Positions 26,277 to 37,389 of a DNA stretch of 49,028 nucleotides are shown piece by piece. The stretch's first letter is position 1; each line of letters begins with the position of its first letter. Both the position numbers and the translations under genes were made by a program. The notes under the pieces were generated by a model, which saw only the letters and a list, made by a program, of their open reading frames with translations, ran no database searches and was not told where the DNA came from. The stretch is from Lachnospiraceae bacterium (lineage in GTDB: Bacteria; Bacillota; Clostridia; Lachnospirales; Lachnospiraceae), in contig JAJPXX010000192.1 in the NCBI GenBank assembly GCA_021205225.1, forward strand, positions 1 to 49,028, read 5' to 3'.

Positions 26277-27455
26277 TTACTCCACTCGTATCGTCTCCGC
26301 GGTTTCGACCGCTGTCTCCACCATTTCGTCGATCTTTTCCTGAAGCTTCAGTTCCGAACGCTGGATCACCTTCCGATTCGGCTTTGTCACCGGATGCTTT
26401 GCCACAAAAATGGTGCAGCAGTCCTCGAACGGCAGGATCGATGTCTCGAAAGTATCGATTTTTTTCGCTACCTCAACAATTTCCTGCTTATCAAAGCCAA
26501 TCAGCGGCCGGAAGACCGGCAAATCGCATACCTCATTTGTCGCGGCAAGGCTCTGGATCGTCTGACTCGCTACCTGTCCAACGCTCTCACCCGTGATCAG
26601 CGCCATGGAGCCGTCCAGCGCGGCAAAGCGCTCTGCAATCCGCATCATATAACGGCGCATGATAATCGTCAGCTCATCATGCGGACATTTCTCATAGATA
26701 TAAAGCTGTATCTCCGTGAAATTCACCACATGGAGCCGAATCGGACCGGTGTATCTCGCCACGATCTGCGCCAGATCAACCACCTTCTGCTTTGCACGGT
26801 CGCTCGTATAGGGCGGCGCGTGAAAATAGACCGCGTCGATCACCACACCGCGCTTACCGATCATGTACCCTGCTACCGGGCTGTCAATCCCGCCGGAAAG
26901 CAGCAGCATCGCCCGTCCGCTTGTACCGACCGGCATCCCGCCGGGGCCAGGAATCACTTTGGAATATATATAGATTTTTTCCCGAATCTCCACATGAATC
27001 AAAAGCTCCGGATTGTGGACGTCCACCTGCATCTTTGGAAATGCATCCAGAATCCGTCCGCCCAGTTCAGCATTTACTTCCATAGAGTCAATCGGATAGC
27101 TTTTTTTGGCCCGGCGCGTCATTACTTTAAAGGTTTGATTATGTGTCTCATAGACTTCTGAAAGGAAATGAATTACATCATTTCCCAGGTTCTCCAGGCC
27201 ACTGTCTTCTACTTTCATCACCGGACAGAAGCCAACAATTCCAAACACGCGCTGCAAGGCTTCGACCACTTCGTCATAGTCATAATCGCTCTCACAGTCA
27301 ACATAAATCCTGCCCTGCTCCCGCGTCACAGAAAACGCACCGTCCACCTTTGAGAGCGCGCGGCGGATCTGTTTTACCAGCGCTTCTTCAAAAAGATGCC
27401 GGTTCTTGCCCTTGATCGCGATTTCTCCGTATTTTATCAAAAATGTTTTAAACAT
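26277..27455 (-). CDS. thiI: tRNA 4-thiouridine synthase
   Basis: A 392-residue ThiI. An N-terminal ferredoxin-like/THUMP region (residues 1-165) binds tRNA, and the PP-loop adenylation motif LLSGGIDSPVAGYM starts near 183. It adenylates U8 of tRNA for sulfur transfer and may also serve thiamine thiazole synthesis. The C-terminal rhodanese domain of enterobacterial ThiI is absent, as usual in Firmicutes, so sulfur comes directly from a cysteine desulfurase. That enzyme is encoded 40 bp upstream and is probably co-transcribed. Confidence 0.94.
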   Translation of the reverse strand: MFKTFLIKYGEIAIKGKNRHLFEEALVKQIRRALSKVDGAFSVTREQGRIYVDCESDYDYDEVVEALQRVFGIVGFCPVMKVEDSGLENLGNDVIHFLSEVYETHNQTFKVMTRRAKKSYPIDSMEVNAELGGRILDAFPKMQVDVHNPELLIHVEIREKIYIYSKVIPGPGGMPVGTSGRAMLLLSGGIDSPVAGYMIGKRGVVIDAVYFHAPPYTSDRAKQKVVDLAQIVARYTGPIRLHVVNFTEIQLYIYEKCPHDELTIIMRRYMMRIAERFAALDGSMALITGESVGQVASQTIQSLAATNEVCDLPVFRPLIGFDKQEIVEVAKKIDTFETSILPFEDCCTIFVAKHPVTKPNRKVIQRSELKLQEKIDEMVETAVETAETIRVE

Positions 27456-27495
27456 AATTATCCTTTCCCTGGCCTTTGCATTACTTCCCGTACCG

Positions 27496-28653
27496 CTAGC
27501 GTCTCGTAAATCGCCGCAGCATCGGCAGCAGTTCTCTTAACGCATCCAGGCAGTAATCTATTTCTTCTTCCGCAGTAAAGCGGCTGAAACTGAAGCGAAG
27601 CGTAGATTCCAGCTGTTCTTTTGGCAAATGCATTTCTTTCAGTACCCCGCTCACCGGCGTCTTTTTATTAGACGAGCAGGCAGAGCCGGCGGAGACATAG
27701 ATTCCCCGCTCTTCGAGCGCATGAAGAAGAACCTCGCTGCGCACGCCCACAAATGCCGCGCTTACTATATGCGCCGCTCCGGCTTCGCCCGCTTGCGAAT
27801 GAATCACCACATCCGGCAGGTCAGACAGGCCATTCATCAGCCTTTCTTTCAGGGCAAGCAGCTGCGCATGGTCCTGCTCCAGCGTCGCGAATGCATCCGC
27901 TGCTGCCTGTGCAAGTCCCGCCGCACCTGGCACATTGTCAGTCCCGGAGCGCATTCCCTTTTGCTGACCGCCTCCCAGAATCAATGGATGCAGCTTCACC
28001 TTCTCGCCGACATACAGAAAACCGCTGCCTTTTGGCCCGTGCAGCTTATGCCCGCTCACGGAAAGCAGGTCAATGCCCATACGCTTCGGGTAGATTGGGT
28101 ACTTTCCATAAGCCTGCACCGCATCCACGTGAAACAGTGTGTTCGGATTCTTCTTTTTGATCAGCGCCCCTGCCTCCGCGACTGGCTCAATCGTGCCAAT
28201 CTCATTATTCACATACATAATGGACACCAGGATCGTTTCCTCACAGATCGCGTCCGCCAGATCATCCAGAGAAATCCGCCCTTTTGCGTCCACCGGCAGA
28301 ATCGTCACACGATAGCCCTGTTCTTCCAGATACCGCATCGGCATCAGTACCGCCGCATGCTCTACAGCGGAAGTAATCACATGCATTCCGGCACGCCGGT
28401 TCGCCGCGGCCGCCCCCAGAATCGCCCAATTATCCGACTCCGTTCCGCCCGAAGTAAAATAGATTTCCTTCTCACTGACCTTCAGCGTCTTCGCGATTGT
28501 CTCCCGTGCGTCCCGCAGATAGCGTTCCGCCTCTACACCTTTTCGATGTTTGGAGGAAGGATTTCCAAAATCCTCCGTCATCGTCCGTACCACCACATCC
28601 CGCACAGTATCTGTCACGCGGGTGGTGGCTGAGTTATCCAGATATGCTTCCAT
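27496..28653 (-). CDS. Cysteine desulfurase (NifS/IscS family)
   Basis: A 385-residue PLP enzyme releasing sulfur from cysteine. Lys203 lies in SVSGHKLHGPKG, and the catalytic Cys326 in SAGSACSSNKK on the flexible loop. YLDNSATTR at the N-terminus and TSGGTESDN are family signatures. Adjacent thiI (40 bp downstream) suggests it is the sulfur donor for s4U8 in tRNA, as with NifZ in B. subtilis. A wider role in Fe-S cluster assembly cannot be excluded because no iscU/suf genes are in the window. Confidence 0.93.
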   Translation of the reverse strand: MEAYLDNSATTRVTDTVRDVVVRTMTEDFGNPSSKHRKGVEAERYLRDARETIAKTLKVSEKEIYFTSGGTESDNWAILGAAAANRRAGMHVITSAVEHAAVLMPMRYLEEQGYRVTILPVDAKGRISLDDLADAICEETILVSIMYVNNEIGTIEPVAEAGALIKKKNPNTLFHVDAVQAYGKYPIYPKRMGIDLLSVSGHKLHGPKGSGFLYVGEKVKLHPLILGGGQQKGMRSGTDNVPGAAGLAQAAADAFATLEQDHAQLLALKERLMNGLSDLPDVVIHSQAGEAGAAHIVSAAFVGVRSEVLLHALEERGIYVSAGSACSSNKKTPVSGVLKEMHLPKEQLESTLRFSFSRFTAEEEIDYCLDALRELLPMLRRFTRR

Positions 28654-28697
28654 ATCCGCGCCGCCTTTCCAGTTTCCTTTTATGTCTTGCTGTACAC

Positions 28698-30437
28698 TTA
28701 TTTCCGCGAGGACTGCAGCACTCCATCCACGGATTGCTCCGTCATTCTTGCGGCCATCGCTTCCGCCTCCGCGATAATCTCATCCTCGAAACCCATCAGA
28801 TGCAGCAGACGAATCGCGTTGCGCGTCATGGCACGCCCTTCCCTCAGCTGATAGTCAAACGTCACTTCTTCGTCTGTTACCTGCTCTTCAAAATGATAAT
28901 TCCGGTAGATTCCCTCCAGAATATAGGTCAGCTCAATATCATGTGTCGCCGCAAAACAAAGCATCTGCTTCCCCGCCATCCACTTCAGAATCTGGGAGGA
29001 TGCAGAAATGCGTTCCACCGTATTCGTCCCGCGCAATACCTCATCGATGCAGCAGAGGATCGGAGTGAAGGTTTCCTGTGCATTGCTTTCCCCATCCACC
29101 CGATCCAGAATCCGTTTCAGAGAACGGATTTCTACCATATAATAGCTTTCCTCGCCCACCAGGTCATCGCGCAGTGCCATGGAGGAGTAAATCCGAAAGT
29201 ACCTGGCCTCATAGGAATCCGCGGTCACGGTGTGGATTGTCTGGGCAAGCAGCGCCTGAAGCGCAGCTGTTTTCAGAAATGTGGATTTCCCGGAAGCGTT
29301 TGATCCCGTGAGCAAAAGGCTCGCCTGTGCGTCTACTGAATTCGCCACAGGATTCGTGATCAGAGGATGATACATATTGACCGCCGCAAAGCGAATCGAT
29401 CCTTCCTCATGCAGCACCGGAACCGCGTAATTCGGATGCAAAACACGGAACGACGCTACCGCAATCGCCGCCTCCATCCGTCCCATCTGGTCAATCAGAT
29501 ATTCCAGTTCCTTTATGTGCCCTGAAAAGGAACGCACCGCAGAGCGAAACTGAATCAGATCCAGATGAAAAAACATATTCAGGTAAGTGAATACCATTTG
29601 CTCCAGGCTGCCATTGCCGCCCTCTCCCGCGACCAGGAAAAACATTCTGCGGCGTATCCCGGCAAAAGCCCGAACCGCTTCCTTCATCTGCTCCTTCGGC
29701 ATCCATTCGATGTCCTGCTTCACAAAATTTTCCGCAGCCTGCAGCACCTGATCCAGCACCACACAGGAGGTAATGTAAGGGCGAACCCATTTTTTTCTCT
29801 TGTCATAAATGTAACAGCTGACCCCGATCGCCGCCAGAAGCAGCAGAATTCCCGGCTGCGGATACACCAAAAGTACCGCAATGGAGAAGAGGATCAGCAA
29901 AATGCAGGCATAATGCGTCAGATTGCTGCCTGCCGTCGTCGCATCCTGCAAATGATAGATGTAGTCAAACACCGAATAGCGGTTGTGAGACTGTCCAATC
30001 TTCGCGAAGAAATATTCCATTTCCTCCCGCTTCTGCCGATTGGCTCCAAACCACTCCACCATCTGTTCAAACTCCTCCAGCTCCCCGCCGGAAAGCTGCG
30101 GCGTCCGCAGACGGTAGTACAGATAGCTTTCACCGATAAACGAACGGGTATGGTTCATCTGGCAGAACACATGATCCATATCCAGGTCGTTCCATGTGAT
30201 ATCATCCACCTGAAAACCGTCATACTCCTTATTCAGATAATAATGACTGATATTGGCAAATTCCGCGGCGTCATACTCCCGATCCGGCTCCTTCCCCCAC
30301 TGCTCCCGGATCCGGGCAAGCAGATAGAGGCGCGTCCGGCGGCGATCCCATAAAATAAAGGCAGCAAAAACTACCGCGACCAGAAGAACCATGCCTGCCG
30401 CCGTCAGAAAAGCTTCGATATTATAACTGTCACCCAT
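28698..30437 (-). CDS. Membrane-anchored MutS-like ATPase
   Basis: A 579-residue protein whose last 220 residues are a MutS-type ABC ATPase: P-loop LLTGSNASGKST (about 375-386), Walker B ILCCIDEVLRGTN (about 448-462), and the H-loop histidine in AATHDIELT. The N-terminal half is not mismatch-binding: it has a transmembrane helix at about 13-30 and a hydrophobic pair at about 175-212 within a helical region that stands for the MutS core. This matches the membrane-associated MutS-related families of Firmicutes, whose function is unknown. No mutL is next to it. The desulfurase gene starts 44 bp downstream, so the two are likely in one transcript. Confidence 0.85.
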   Translation of the reverse strand: MGDSYNIEAFLTAAGMVLLVAVVFAAFILWDRRRTRLYLLARIREQWGKEPDREYDAAEFANISHYYLNKEYDGFQVDDITWNDLDMDHVFCQMNHTRSFIGESYLYYRLRTPQLSGGELEEFEQMVEWFGANRQKREEMEYFFAKIGQSHNRYSVFDYIYHLQDATTAGSNLTHYACILLILFSIAVLLVYPQPGILLLLAAIGVSCYIYDKRKKWVRPYITSCVVLDQVLQAAENFVKQDIEWMPKEQMKEAVRAFAGIRRRMFFLVAGEGGNGSLEQMVFTYLNMFFHLDLIQFRSAVRSFSGHIKELEYLIDQMGRMEAAIAVASFRVLHPNYAVPVLHEEGSIRFAAVNMYHPLITNPVANSVDAQASLLLTGSNASGKSTFLKTAALQALLAQTIHTVTADSYEARYFRIYSSMALRDDLVGEESYYMVEIRSLKRILDRVDGESNAQETFTPILCCIDEVLRGTNTVERISASSQILKWMAGKQMLCFAATHDIELTYILEGIYRNYHFEEQVTDEEVTFDYQLREGRAMTRNAIRLLHLMGFEDEIIAEAEAMAARMTEQSVDGVLQSSRK

Positions 30438-30581
30438 TTATTCTCCCACAGTCTCACAGCCGATATTGAAATTCTCTTCGTGCTCCAGCGGTTCGCCTTA
30501 CCAGGAACTCCTCACAGAAAATCTTCATTTCAGCCACTACATACACGAAAATACAAGCTGATAATACCCTGCATATCAAAC

Positions 30582-30896
30582 TCAGCTGGCTGCATAATCC
30601 AGGCACGCGCGGTCACACACATATGGCCGCACATACGTATCCGCTACCGCTACATGTGCCGGATGTTTCCCATATACTGCCACGTCCTCCGCCTTTTCCA
30701 TTGTCGTCACCAGAGCAATCTCATGCGTACTCGATGGAATTGGCTCCGTCACAAAATCTACCGTCAAAAGTCCCGGCACCTTTCCAACCAAAGCCCCCAG
30801 CTGCTTTTCCATCTCCGCTTTCAACTCCGGCTTTTTCTCCTCCGGGATTTCCTTCTTAAAATTCCACATCACAATATGATATACCATATTCGTCAT
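30582..30896 (-). CDS. Dabb-family (stress-responsive alpha/beta barrel) protein
   Basis: A single-domain dimeric ferredoxin-like barrel protein of about 100 residues. VYHIVMWNFKKEIPEEKK at the start and the DFVTEPIPSSTHEIALVTTM middle are typical Dabb features, as is the YGKHPAHVAV region. Function of the family is unclear. The start is uncertain: AGGAGG sits 3 bases before the ATG at 30896 and 12 bases before the ATG at 30887, where homology begins; the frame opens to 30938. It lies downstream of rsmE in the same direction, 90 bp away. Confidence 0.8.
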   Translation of the reverse strand: MTNMVYHIVMWNFKKEIPEEKKPELKAEMEKQLGALVGKVPGLLTVDFVTEPIPSSTHEIALVTTMEKAEDVAVYGKHPAHVAVADTYVRPYVCDRACLDYAAS

Positions 30897-30986
30897 CATC
30901 CTCCTCTTACATTCTGACGTTTTGAATTGTTCTAACAAAAATATCGTATTTCGCCAAAATAATCAAGCCATTTCTGCTCGATTTCC

Positions 30987-31733
30987 TCACGTTGTTTTCC
31001 CTTCCAGAAGAAACATCAAAATTGACAGCACCGTCATCCCCGCTGTTTCTGTGCGCAAAATCCGCCGCCCCAGTGTGATCGGCAGGACTCCGGCCTCCCC
31101 GGCCAGCGCTACCTCCTGCTCATCAAAACCGCCCTCCGGGCCGATCATAATTGCAACCGATTCTCCCGGAGCAATTGCTCCGAATGCTTCCCGCGTAGCT
31201 TCCATCCCTCTGGCCAGCTCATAAGGGATAAATTTTCGGTCAAAAGACTCTGCATAGCGCACGGCTTCCTCAAAGGTCATAACCGGCTTTATCTCCGGGA
31301 TAATCGTCCGCTTTGCCTGCTTCGCCGCGCTCTCTGCAATCGCGCTCCACCGCTTCTGCTTGGCTTCCGCCTTTTTCGCGTCCAGCTTCACCACCGCGCG
31401 CCTGGTCGCCATCGGAACGATCTCACTGACTCCCAGTTCTACCGTTTTCTGAATAATCAGTTCCATCTTGTCTGCCTTTGGCAGCCCCTGGAACAGCACA
31501 ATTTTCGAGGGCAGCTCGGTATCCGCCTCCTGCGACCAGAGAATTTTTGCCGTTACCAGGGCTTCCTCTGTCTTTGTCACCTCACAGCGGTAGGTAACTG
31601 CATCCGGGCTGCTCACCGTAATCTGCTCGCCGGAGTGAATCCGCAGGACATTCCGAATATGATTGACGTCACTGCCGGTAATTTGAATTTCTTTTTCTCC
31701 GATCTGATCTTTATTTGCAAAGAAATGATGCAT
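30987..31733 (-). CDS. rsmE: 16S rRNA m3U1498 methyltransferase
   Basis: A 248-residue SPOUT methyltransferase acting on 16S rRNA U1498. MHHFFANKDQI begins with the typical PUA-like domain. The knot region carries LIIQKTVELGV, IGPEGGFDEQE and LGRRILRTETA, the SAM-binding motifs. The frame opens at 31799, but the ATG at 31733 matches the family start and has a GGGTGG site 6 bases upstream. It follows prmA, the usual arrangement of the heat-shock cluster. Confidence 0.94.
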   Translation of the reverse strand: MHHFFANKDQIGEKEIQITGSDVNHIRNVLRIHSGEQITVSSPDAVTYRCEVTKTEEALVTAKILWSQEADTELPSKIVLFQGLPKADKMELIIQKTVELGVSEIVPMATRRAVVKLDAKKAEAKQKRWSAIAESAAKQAKRTIIPEIKPVMTFEEAVRYAESFDRKFIPYELARGMEATREAFGAIAPGESVAIMIGPEGGFDEQEVALAGEAGVLPITLGRRILRTETAGMTVLSILMFLLEGKTT

Positions 31734-31799
31734 TTCTATCCACCCTAATCCGAACAAGCCGAAACCAGTATTTTGTAGTCTCTCTATCTGGTCGCCCAA

Positions 31800-32756
31800 T
31801 CACAGATTTTTCCGTGCCGTCACCGACACCCAGTCGTTCTGATGCGTCACCTCCAGCACTTCCAGCCCGGCCGCTTTCACCGCATCCACGACTACCGTCT
31901 CCTTCTCATCGATAATCCCAGACGTGATATAGATCCCGCCAGGCTTTAACTGGTTCACAATCACCGGCGTAAGCGGCACCAACACCTCCGCGAGAATATT
32001 TGCAGCCACGATGTCATATTTTCCATAGCCGACAGCGTCCTGCACCTTCTGGTCGTCGATGATATTCCCCAGTAAAACCTGCATTGCGCCCTCCGGCACC
32101 TCGTTGGTTTCCAGATTCTCCCGCACTGCCGAAATCGCACACGGATCGAGATCGGTACCAATGGCGTGCTTTGCCCCCAGCTTCAGCGCGGCAATTGAGA
32201 GAATCCCGCTGCCCGTGCCGACATCCAGAAGCTCCGTCTGCCCATTCACATATTTTTTGAGCTGGCGCAGGCAAAGCTGCGTCGTCTCATGCATCCCCGT
32301 ACCAAACGCGGTACCCGGATCGATATGGATAATCATCTTATCCCGGTCTTCCTCTTTGACTTCCTCCCAGGAGGGAATGATCAGAATATCATCCACATAA
32401 AACTGGTGGAAATACTCCTTCCAGTTATTGATCCAGTCCTTATCCTCCGTCTGCGAAGCCGCAATGGAGCCTTCCCCGATGTCCAGGAACATCCGCAGAT
32501 CCTCCAGTTCCTGCCGCACGTTGGCCAGTATGCTCTCTGTATCGGCATCCTCCTCCAGATAAAAGCTTAAATAGGCGATGCCGTCATCCTCCGGCCCGTC
32601 CGGCAGGATGTCGACAAACATCTGCTTCTTATCCGCCTCAGAAAGGGGAACCTTATCCTCAATCTCTACCCCCTCAATTCCGATCTCAGTAAGGGTAGCA
32701 ATCACGATATCCTCCGCCTCCGAGCGTGTCTTTATCGTAAATTTATTCCAGCGCAT
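31800..32756 (-). CDS. prmA: Ribosomal protein L11 methyltransferase
   Basis: A 318-residue class I SAM methyltransferase that trimethylates ribosomal protein L11. An N-terminal substrate-recognition domain is followed by motif I, LLDVGTGSGILSIAALKLGA, and the NILAEVL motif (residues NILA) typical of N-methylation. The ATG at 32756 begins the family sequence MRWNKFTI, with GAGG 8 bases upstream; longer in-frame starts at 32762 and 32849 are less likely. A promoter stands about 65 bp upstream. In other Firmicutes it follows dnaJ directly; here a ferritin-like gene and repeats intervene. Confidence 0.93.
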   Translation of the reverse strand: MRWNKFTIKTRSEAEDIVIATLTEIGIEGVEIEDKVPLSEADKKQMFVDILPDGPEDDGIAYLSFYLEEDADTESILANVRQELEDLRMFLDIGEGSIAASQTEDKDWINNWKEYFHQFYVDDILIIPSWEEVKEEDRDKMIIHIDPGTAFGTGMHETTQLCLRQLKKYVNGQTELLDVGTGSGILSIAALKLGAKHAIGTDLDPCAISAVRENLETNEVPEGAMQVLLGNIIDDQKVQDAVGYGKYDIVAANILAEVLVPLTPVIVNQLKPGGIYITSGIIDEKETVVVDAVKAAGLEVLEVTHQNDWVSVTARKNL

Positions 32757-32820
32757 ACTCATTTCCTCATACTCTTCTTTTTTCTGTAAAAGTTCAGAAC
32801 AACATTGCGAACTGCTGTTT

Positions 32821-32849
32821 AGATTACCACTATACCCGAAACATTTCAA
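32821..32849 (-). promoter_or_regulatory. sigma-A promoter of prmA-rsmE
   Basis: Minus strand: -35 TTGAAA (32844-32849), 17-base spacer, -10 TAATCT (32821-32826). Confidence 0.6.
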
Positions 32850-32935
32850 CCAAAATTTATCGTCGTGATCTGACTTTTACACATAGTGATGCAAAGAAGA
32901 GCGCTATATGAGGCTTTGCTATGTAAACAACGAAA

Positions 32936-32971
32936 CCGGGCAGCCATTCCTTCTGGAATACATCTGCCCGG
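32936..32971 (-). terminator. Hairpin terminator after the ferritin-like gene
   Basis: The arms CCGGGCAG and CTGCCCGG enclose an inner ATTCC/GGAAT stem with a 4-base loop. On the minus strand it is followed by a T-rich stretch (TTTCGTTGTTT) and lies about 70 bp beyond the stop at 33042. Confidence 0.6.
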
Positions 32972-32994
32972 CCCAATGCCTGCAATACTTTTCC

Positions 32995-33023
32995 CTCATA
33001 ACTGTGAAGGTACTGAACAGCTG
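32995..33023. repeat. REP-like palindromic repeat, copy B
   Basis: Read on the minus strand, GTTCAGTACCTTCACAGTTA is identical to the core of copy A (915-945). Its outer arms have diverged, so the palindrome is only partial. It sits between the terminator hairpin and the stop codon of the ferritin-like gene. Confidence 0.55.
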
Positions 33024-33041
33024 CGAAGCAACCTGTTTCCG

Positions 33042-33476
33042 TCACAAATAACAGCGCAGCCCCTCGCAAAGCTCTTCCTCTATGGATGACAGCCTCCTGC
33101 AGATATTCTTTGACGTATCATCTGCATCGGAATACTGGTTCAGATATTTATGCAGAGATTTTACGCCCATGTTGCAGCCGTCCGTCACCAGATCGGCAAT
33201 CGCCGCGTCGCTCTCATCCATCGCTGTTTTCACATTTGTTTTCACCCACGACATTCCTTTCGCCATCACGGCCGGATCCTTCTCGGAAGCTTCATGCTCG
33301 TTCAAAAGCCCATGTATCTCCCCGCCCAAATCCTCATGGTGGCTGCGGCTCTCGGTAAGAAGCTGCTTCAGACCCTCGTCGCTGACCTTCTCCAGTACGC
33401 CGTTGATCGTGGATACCGCCATTTTTGTTCCGGCGTCGCATTCCTTCAAAAGATGTACTGTATCGTTTTCACTCAT
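33042..33476 (-). CDS. Ferritin-like four-helix protein (DUF2383-like)
   Basis: A 144-residue helical protein. The pattern of four amphipathic helices, with acidic and histidine positions such as ESRSHHEDLGGEIHG (about residues 43-57) in helix 2 and DESDAAIADLVTDG in helix 3, resembles the DUF2383 ferritin-like family, whose role is unknown. ATG at 33476 has GGAGG 5 bases upstream and is preferred over 33488. It is inserted between dnaJ and prmA, which are normally adjacent, and is bracketed by REP-like repeats (copies B and C), so it was probably added later. Confidence 0.65.
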   Translation of the reverse strand: MSENDTVHLLKECDAGTKMAVSTINGVLEKVSDEGLKQLLTESRSHHEDLGGEIHGLLNEHEASEKDPAVMAKGMSWVKTNVKTAMDESDAAIADLVTDGCNMGVKSLHKYLNQYSDADDTSKNICRRLSSIEEELCEGLRCYL

Positions 33477-33575
33477 AATGTCCTCCATCTGCTGCCTTAT
33501 GGCAGCCTGTTATGCGCAGGGCTGCGATAGGAATTTTCCGGCTATCGCCGGACGCAGGTCTGCGCTCCGCTTCGG

Positions 33576-33606
33576 TCGTAACCGTTCGGCACCCTCACAA
33601 TTACGA
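33576..33606. repeat. REP-like palindromic repeat, copy C
   Basis: TCGTAA...TTACGA arms with a centre almost identical to copy A (27 of 31 bases). Apart from this repeat I see nothing in the stretch 33477-33820 between the ferritin-like gene and dnaJ that I can support as a feature. Confidence 0.6.
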
Positions 33607-33820
33607 GTCTACACCATAGTATATCCAACCAGCCCTTTTTTACGCGCAGTTAACTCATTAATTACCATAACGTGCGGAATTTTTCTTCGAATACAAAAAT
33701 CGCAGTTTTCACGCGCACTCACACCCTTCGGTAATGAAGTGCGCCCTGATCACTGCGATCTGATTACATCATCATAGTCTGGAACTGCTTACCATCCAAG
33801 ACCTTACGTTACGCTTTCAA

Positions 33821-35017
33821 TTATTCCTCAAACATTTCCTTCAGCTTTTCACCGAAGCCCTTCTTTTTCTGCTTATCCATTCCTTTTTTCGCCGAATCGC
33901 CAGACACCGGTGTCTCCAGGCTCCCGCCGGAAACGGCGTCAAATGCGCGCAATGCTTCCTTCGCTTCTTCACTCAGCTTCGTCGGTACCTGCACATTGAG
34001 CGTCACATAATGGTCGCCGCGCTGATTTTTGTTGCGCAGAGAAGGTACTCCCTTGCCCTTGAAGCGAACCTTGGAACCGGTCTGTGTGCCAGGCTTCACG
34101 GTATATACGATATCGCCGTCCACCGTGCTGATGCGGATGTCGCCGCCGAGCGCAGCCTGCGCAAAGCTAATCGGCACCTCCGAGTAAATATTCACATCCT
34201 GGCGCGTGAAGGTCGCGTGTCTGCCAACGACCACCTCGACCAGCAAATCGCCGCGCGGCCCGCCATTGCTCCCCGGCTCGCCTTTTTCACGGATACGGAT
34301 GCTCTGACCGTTGTCAATACCAGCCGGAACGGATACCTTGATCTTCTTTTTGCTGGAGGTATAGCCGGTACCATAGCAATTCGGACATTTCTCTTTGACA
34401 ATTTTACCGCTGCCATGGCATTCCGGACAGGTCTGCACATTCTGCACCGTGCCAAACAGGGACTGCTGGGAGAATACCACCTGACCCCGGCCGCCGCACT
34501 TCGGACAGGTCTCCGGAGAAGTCCCCGGCTTTGCCCCGGTACCGTGACAGGTCGTACATTCATCCTTCAGATTCAGTTCAATCTCTTTCTCACAGCCGAA
34601 AACGGCTTCTTCAAATGTAATACGCACACTGGTACGCACATTCGCTCCCTGCATTGGCCCCTGGGATCCGCCGCGCCGTCTGCCGCCTCCGCCGCCAAAG
34701 AAATCACCGAACAAATCGCCAAAAATATCGCCCATATCGCCAAAATTAAATCCGTCAAAGTCAAAGCCGCCGCCACCGGCTCCGCCCTCAAACGCGGCAT
34801 GGCCAAACTGGTCGTACTGGCGTCGTTTTTCCGGATCACTGAGGACGGCATAGGCCTCGGACGCTTCTTTGAATTTCTTCTCGGCTTCGGCATCACCTGG
34901 GTTCATATCCGGGTGATACTTTTTCGCGAGTACACGATACGCCTTTTTCAGCTCCGCGTCATCCGCATTTTTGTCCACACCCAGAACCTCGTAATAATCC
35001 CTTTTACTTTCCGCCAT
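33821..35017 (-). CDS. dnaJ: Chaperone protein DnaJ
   Basis: A 398-residue type I Hsp40 that delivers clients to DnaK and stimulates its ATPase. The J domain is at 1-70 ([17 protein letters not shown] in [10 protein letters not shown]), then a Gly/Phe-rich linker, then four zinc-finger repeats ([32 protein letters not shown]) and the C-terminal substrate domains. The C-terminus is a lysine-rich tail ending [11 protein letters not shown], longer than usual. It lies 320 bp beyond dnaK, a gap filled with hairpins. Confidence 0.96.
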   Translation of the reverse strand: MAESKRDYYEVLGVDKNADDAELKKAYRVLAKKYHPDMNPGDAEAEKKFKEASEAYAVLSDPEKRRQYDQFGHAAFEGGAGGGGFDFDGFNFGDMGDIFGDLFGDFFGGGGGRRRGGSQGPMQGANVRTSVRITFEEAVFGCEKEIELNLKDECTTCHGTGAKPGTSPETCPKCGGRGQVVFSQQSLFGTVQNVQTCPECHGSGKIVKEKCPNCYGTGYTSSKKKIKVSVPAGIDNGQSIRIREKGEPGSNGGPRGDLLVEVVVGRHATFTRQDVNIYSEVPISFAQAALGGDIRISTVDGDIVYTVKPGTQTGSKVRFKGKGVPSLRNKNQRGDHYVTLNVQVPTKLSEEAKEALRAFDAVSGGSLETPVSGDSAKKGMDKQKKKGFGEKLKEMFEE

Positions 35018-35100
35018 AACTTACTCCTCTTTATACAGCCTGTATTTATCTGAATATCGAACCGTCACCCAGACCACTTTCTAAAATGGCCAGGAATCGA

Positions 35101-35284
35101 GCAGGAGGCGGCTCGTCGGCTCCTGCCCGCCCGCGCGGTTGCTGCGTGCCAGTGGCACGCGTTTAGCAACGACCGAAGCAAAACGTAGACCGGTACGGCA
35201 TAAGCCGCAAAACACCTAGCCCGGCCCTGCGTATGTCATGAGAATGCCCCTGAGGCATCTTCCCGTCCCCAGGGGTATCTCATG
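35101..35284 (-). other. Series of hairpins between dnaK and dnaJ
   Basis: The 320-bp gap holds several strong inverted repeats: 35237-35284 (arms CATGAGAATGCCCCTG and CAGGGGTATCTCATG), 35138-35170 (GTTGCT and AGCAAC outside a perfect GCGTGCCA/TGGCACGC stem) and 35101-35126 (GCAGGAG/CTCCTGC). None is followed by a clear T-run on the minus strand. They could be processing sites or mRNA stability elements setting the dnaK:dnaJ ratio, or a REP-like insertion. No ORF with a ribosome binding site was seen. Confidence 0.5.
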
Positions 35285-35338
35285 GCCGACGTTCGACCTG
35301 CCTGTATCACTCGTACTGTTTCGTATTTTTGCGATTAC

Positions 35339-37267
<1,929 letters not shown>

Positions 37268-37389
37268 CTAAAGATTTTACAACTCCTCTATTTTTCAAAC
37301 CGCGCATCCAATGCGTCGGTCGATACCAAATGTAACCACTGCAAGTCCCTTTGAACGGTCACCGTCCGGCTATTCTGCCGAACGTCCGA

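Noticed and set aside
32857..33089. Short ORFs on both strands between prmA and the ferritin-like gene
   Set aside because: They run through the terminator hairpin and repeat copy B, have no ribosome binding site and resemble nothing.
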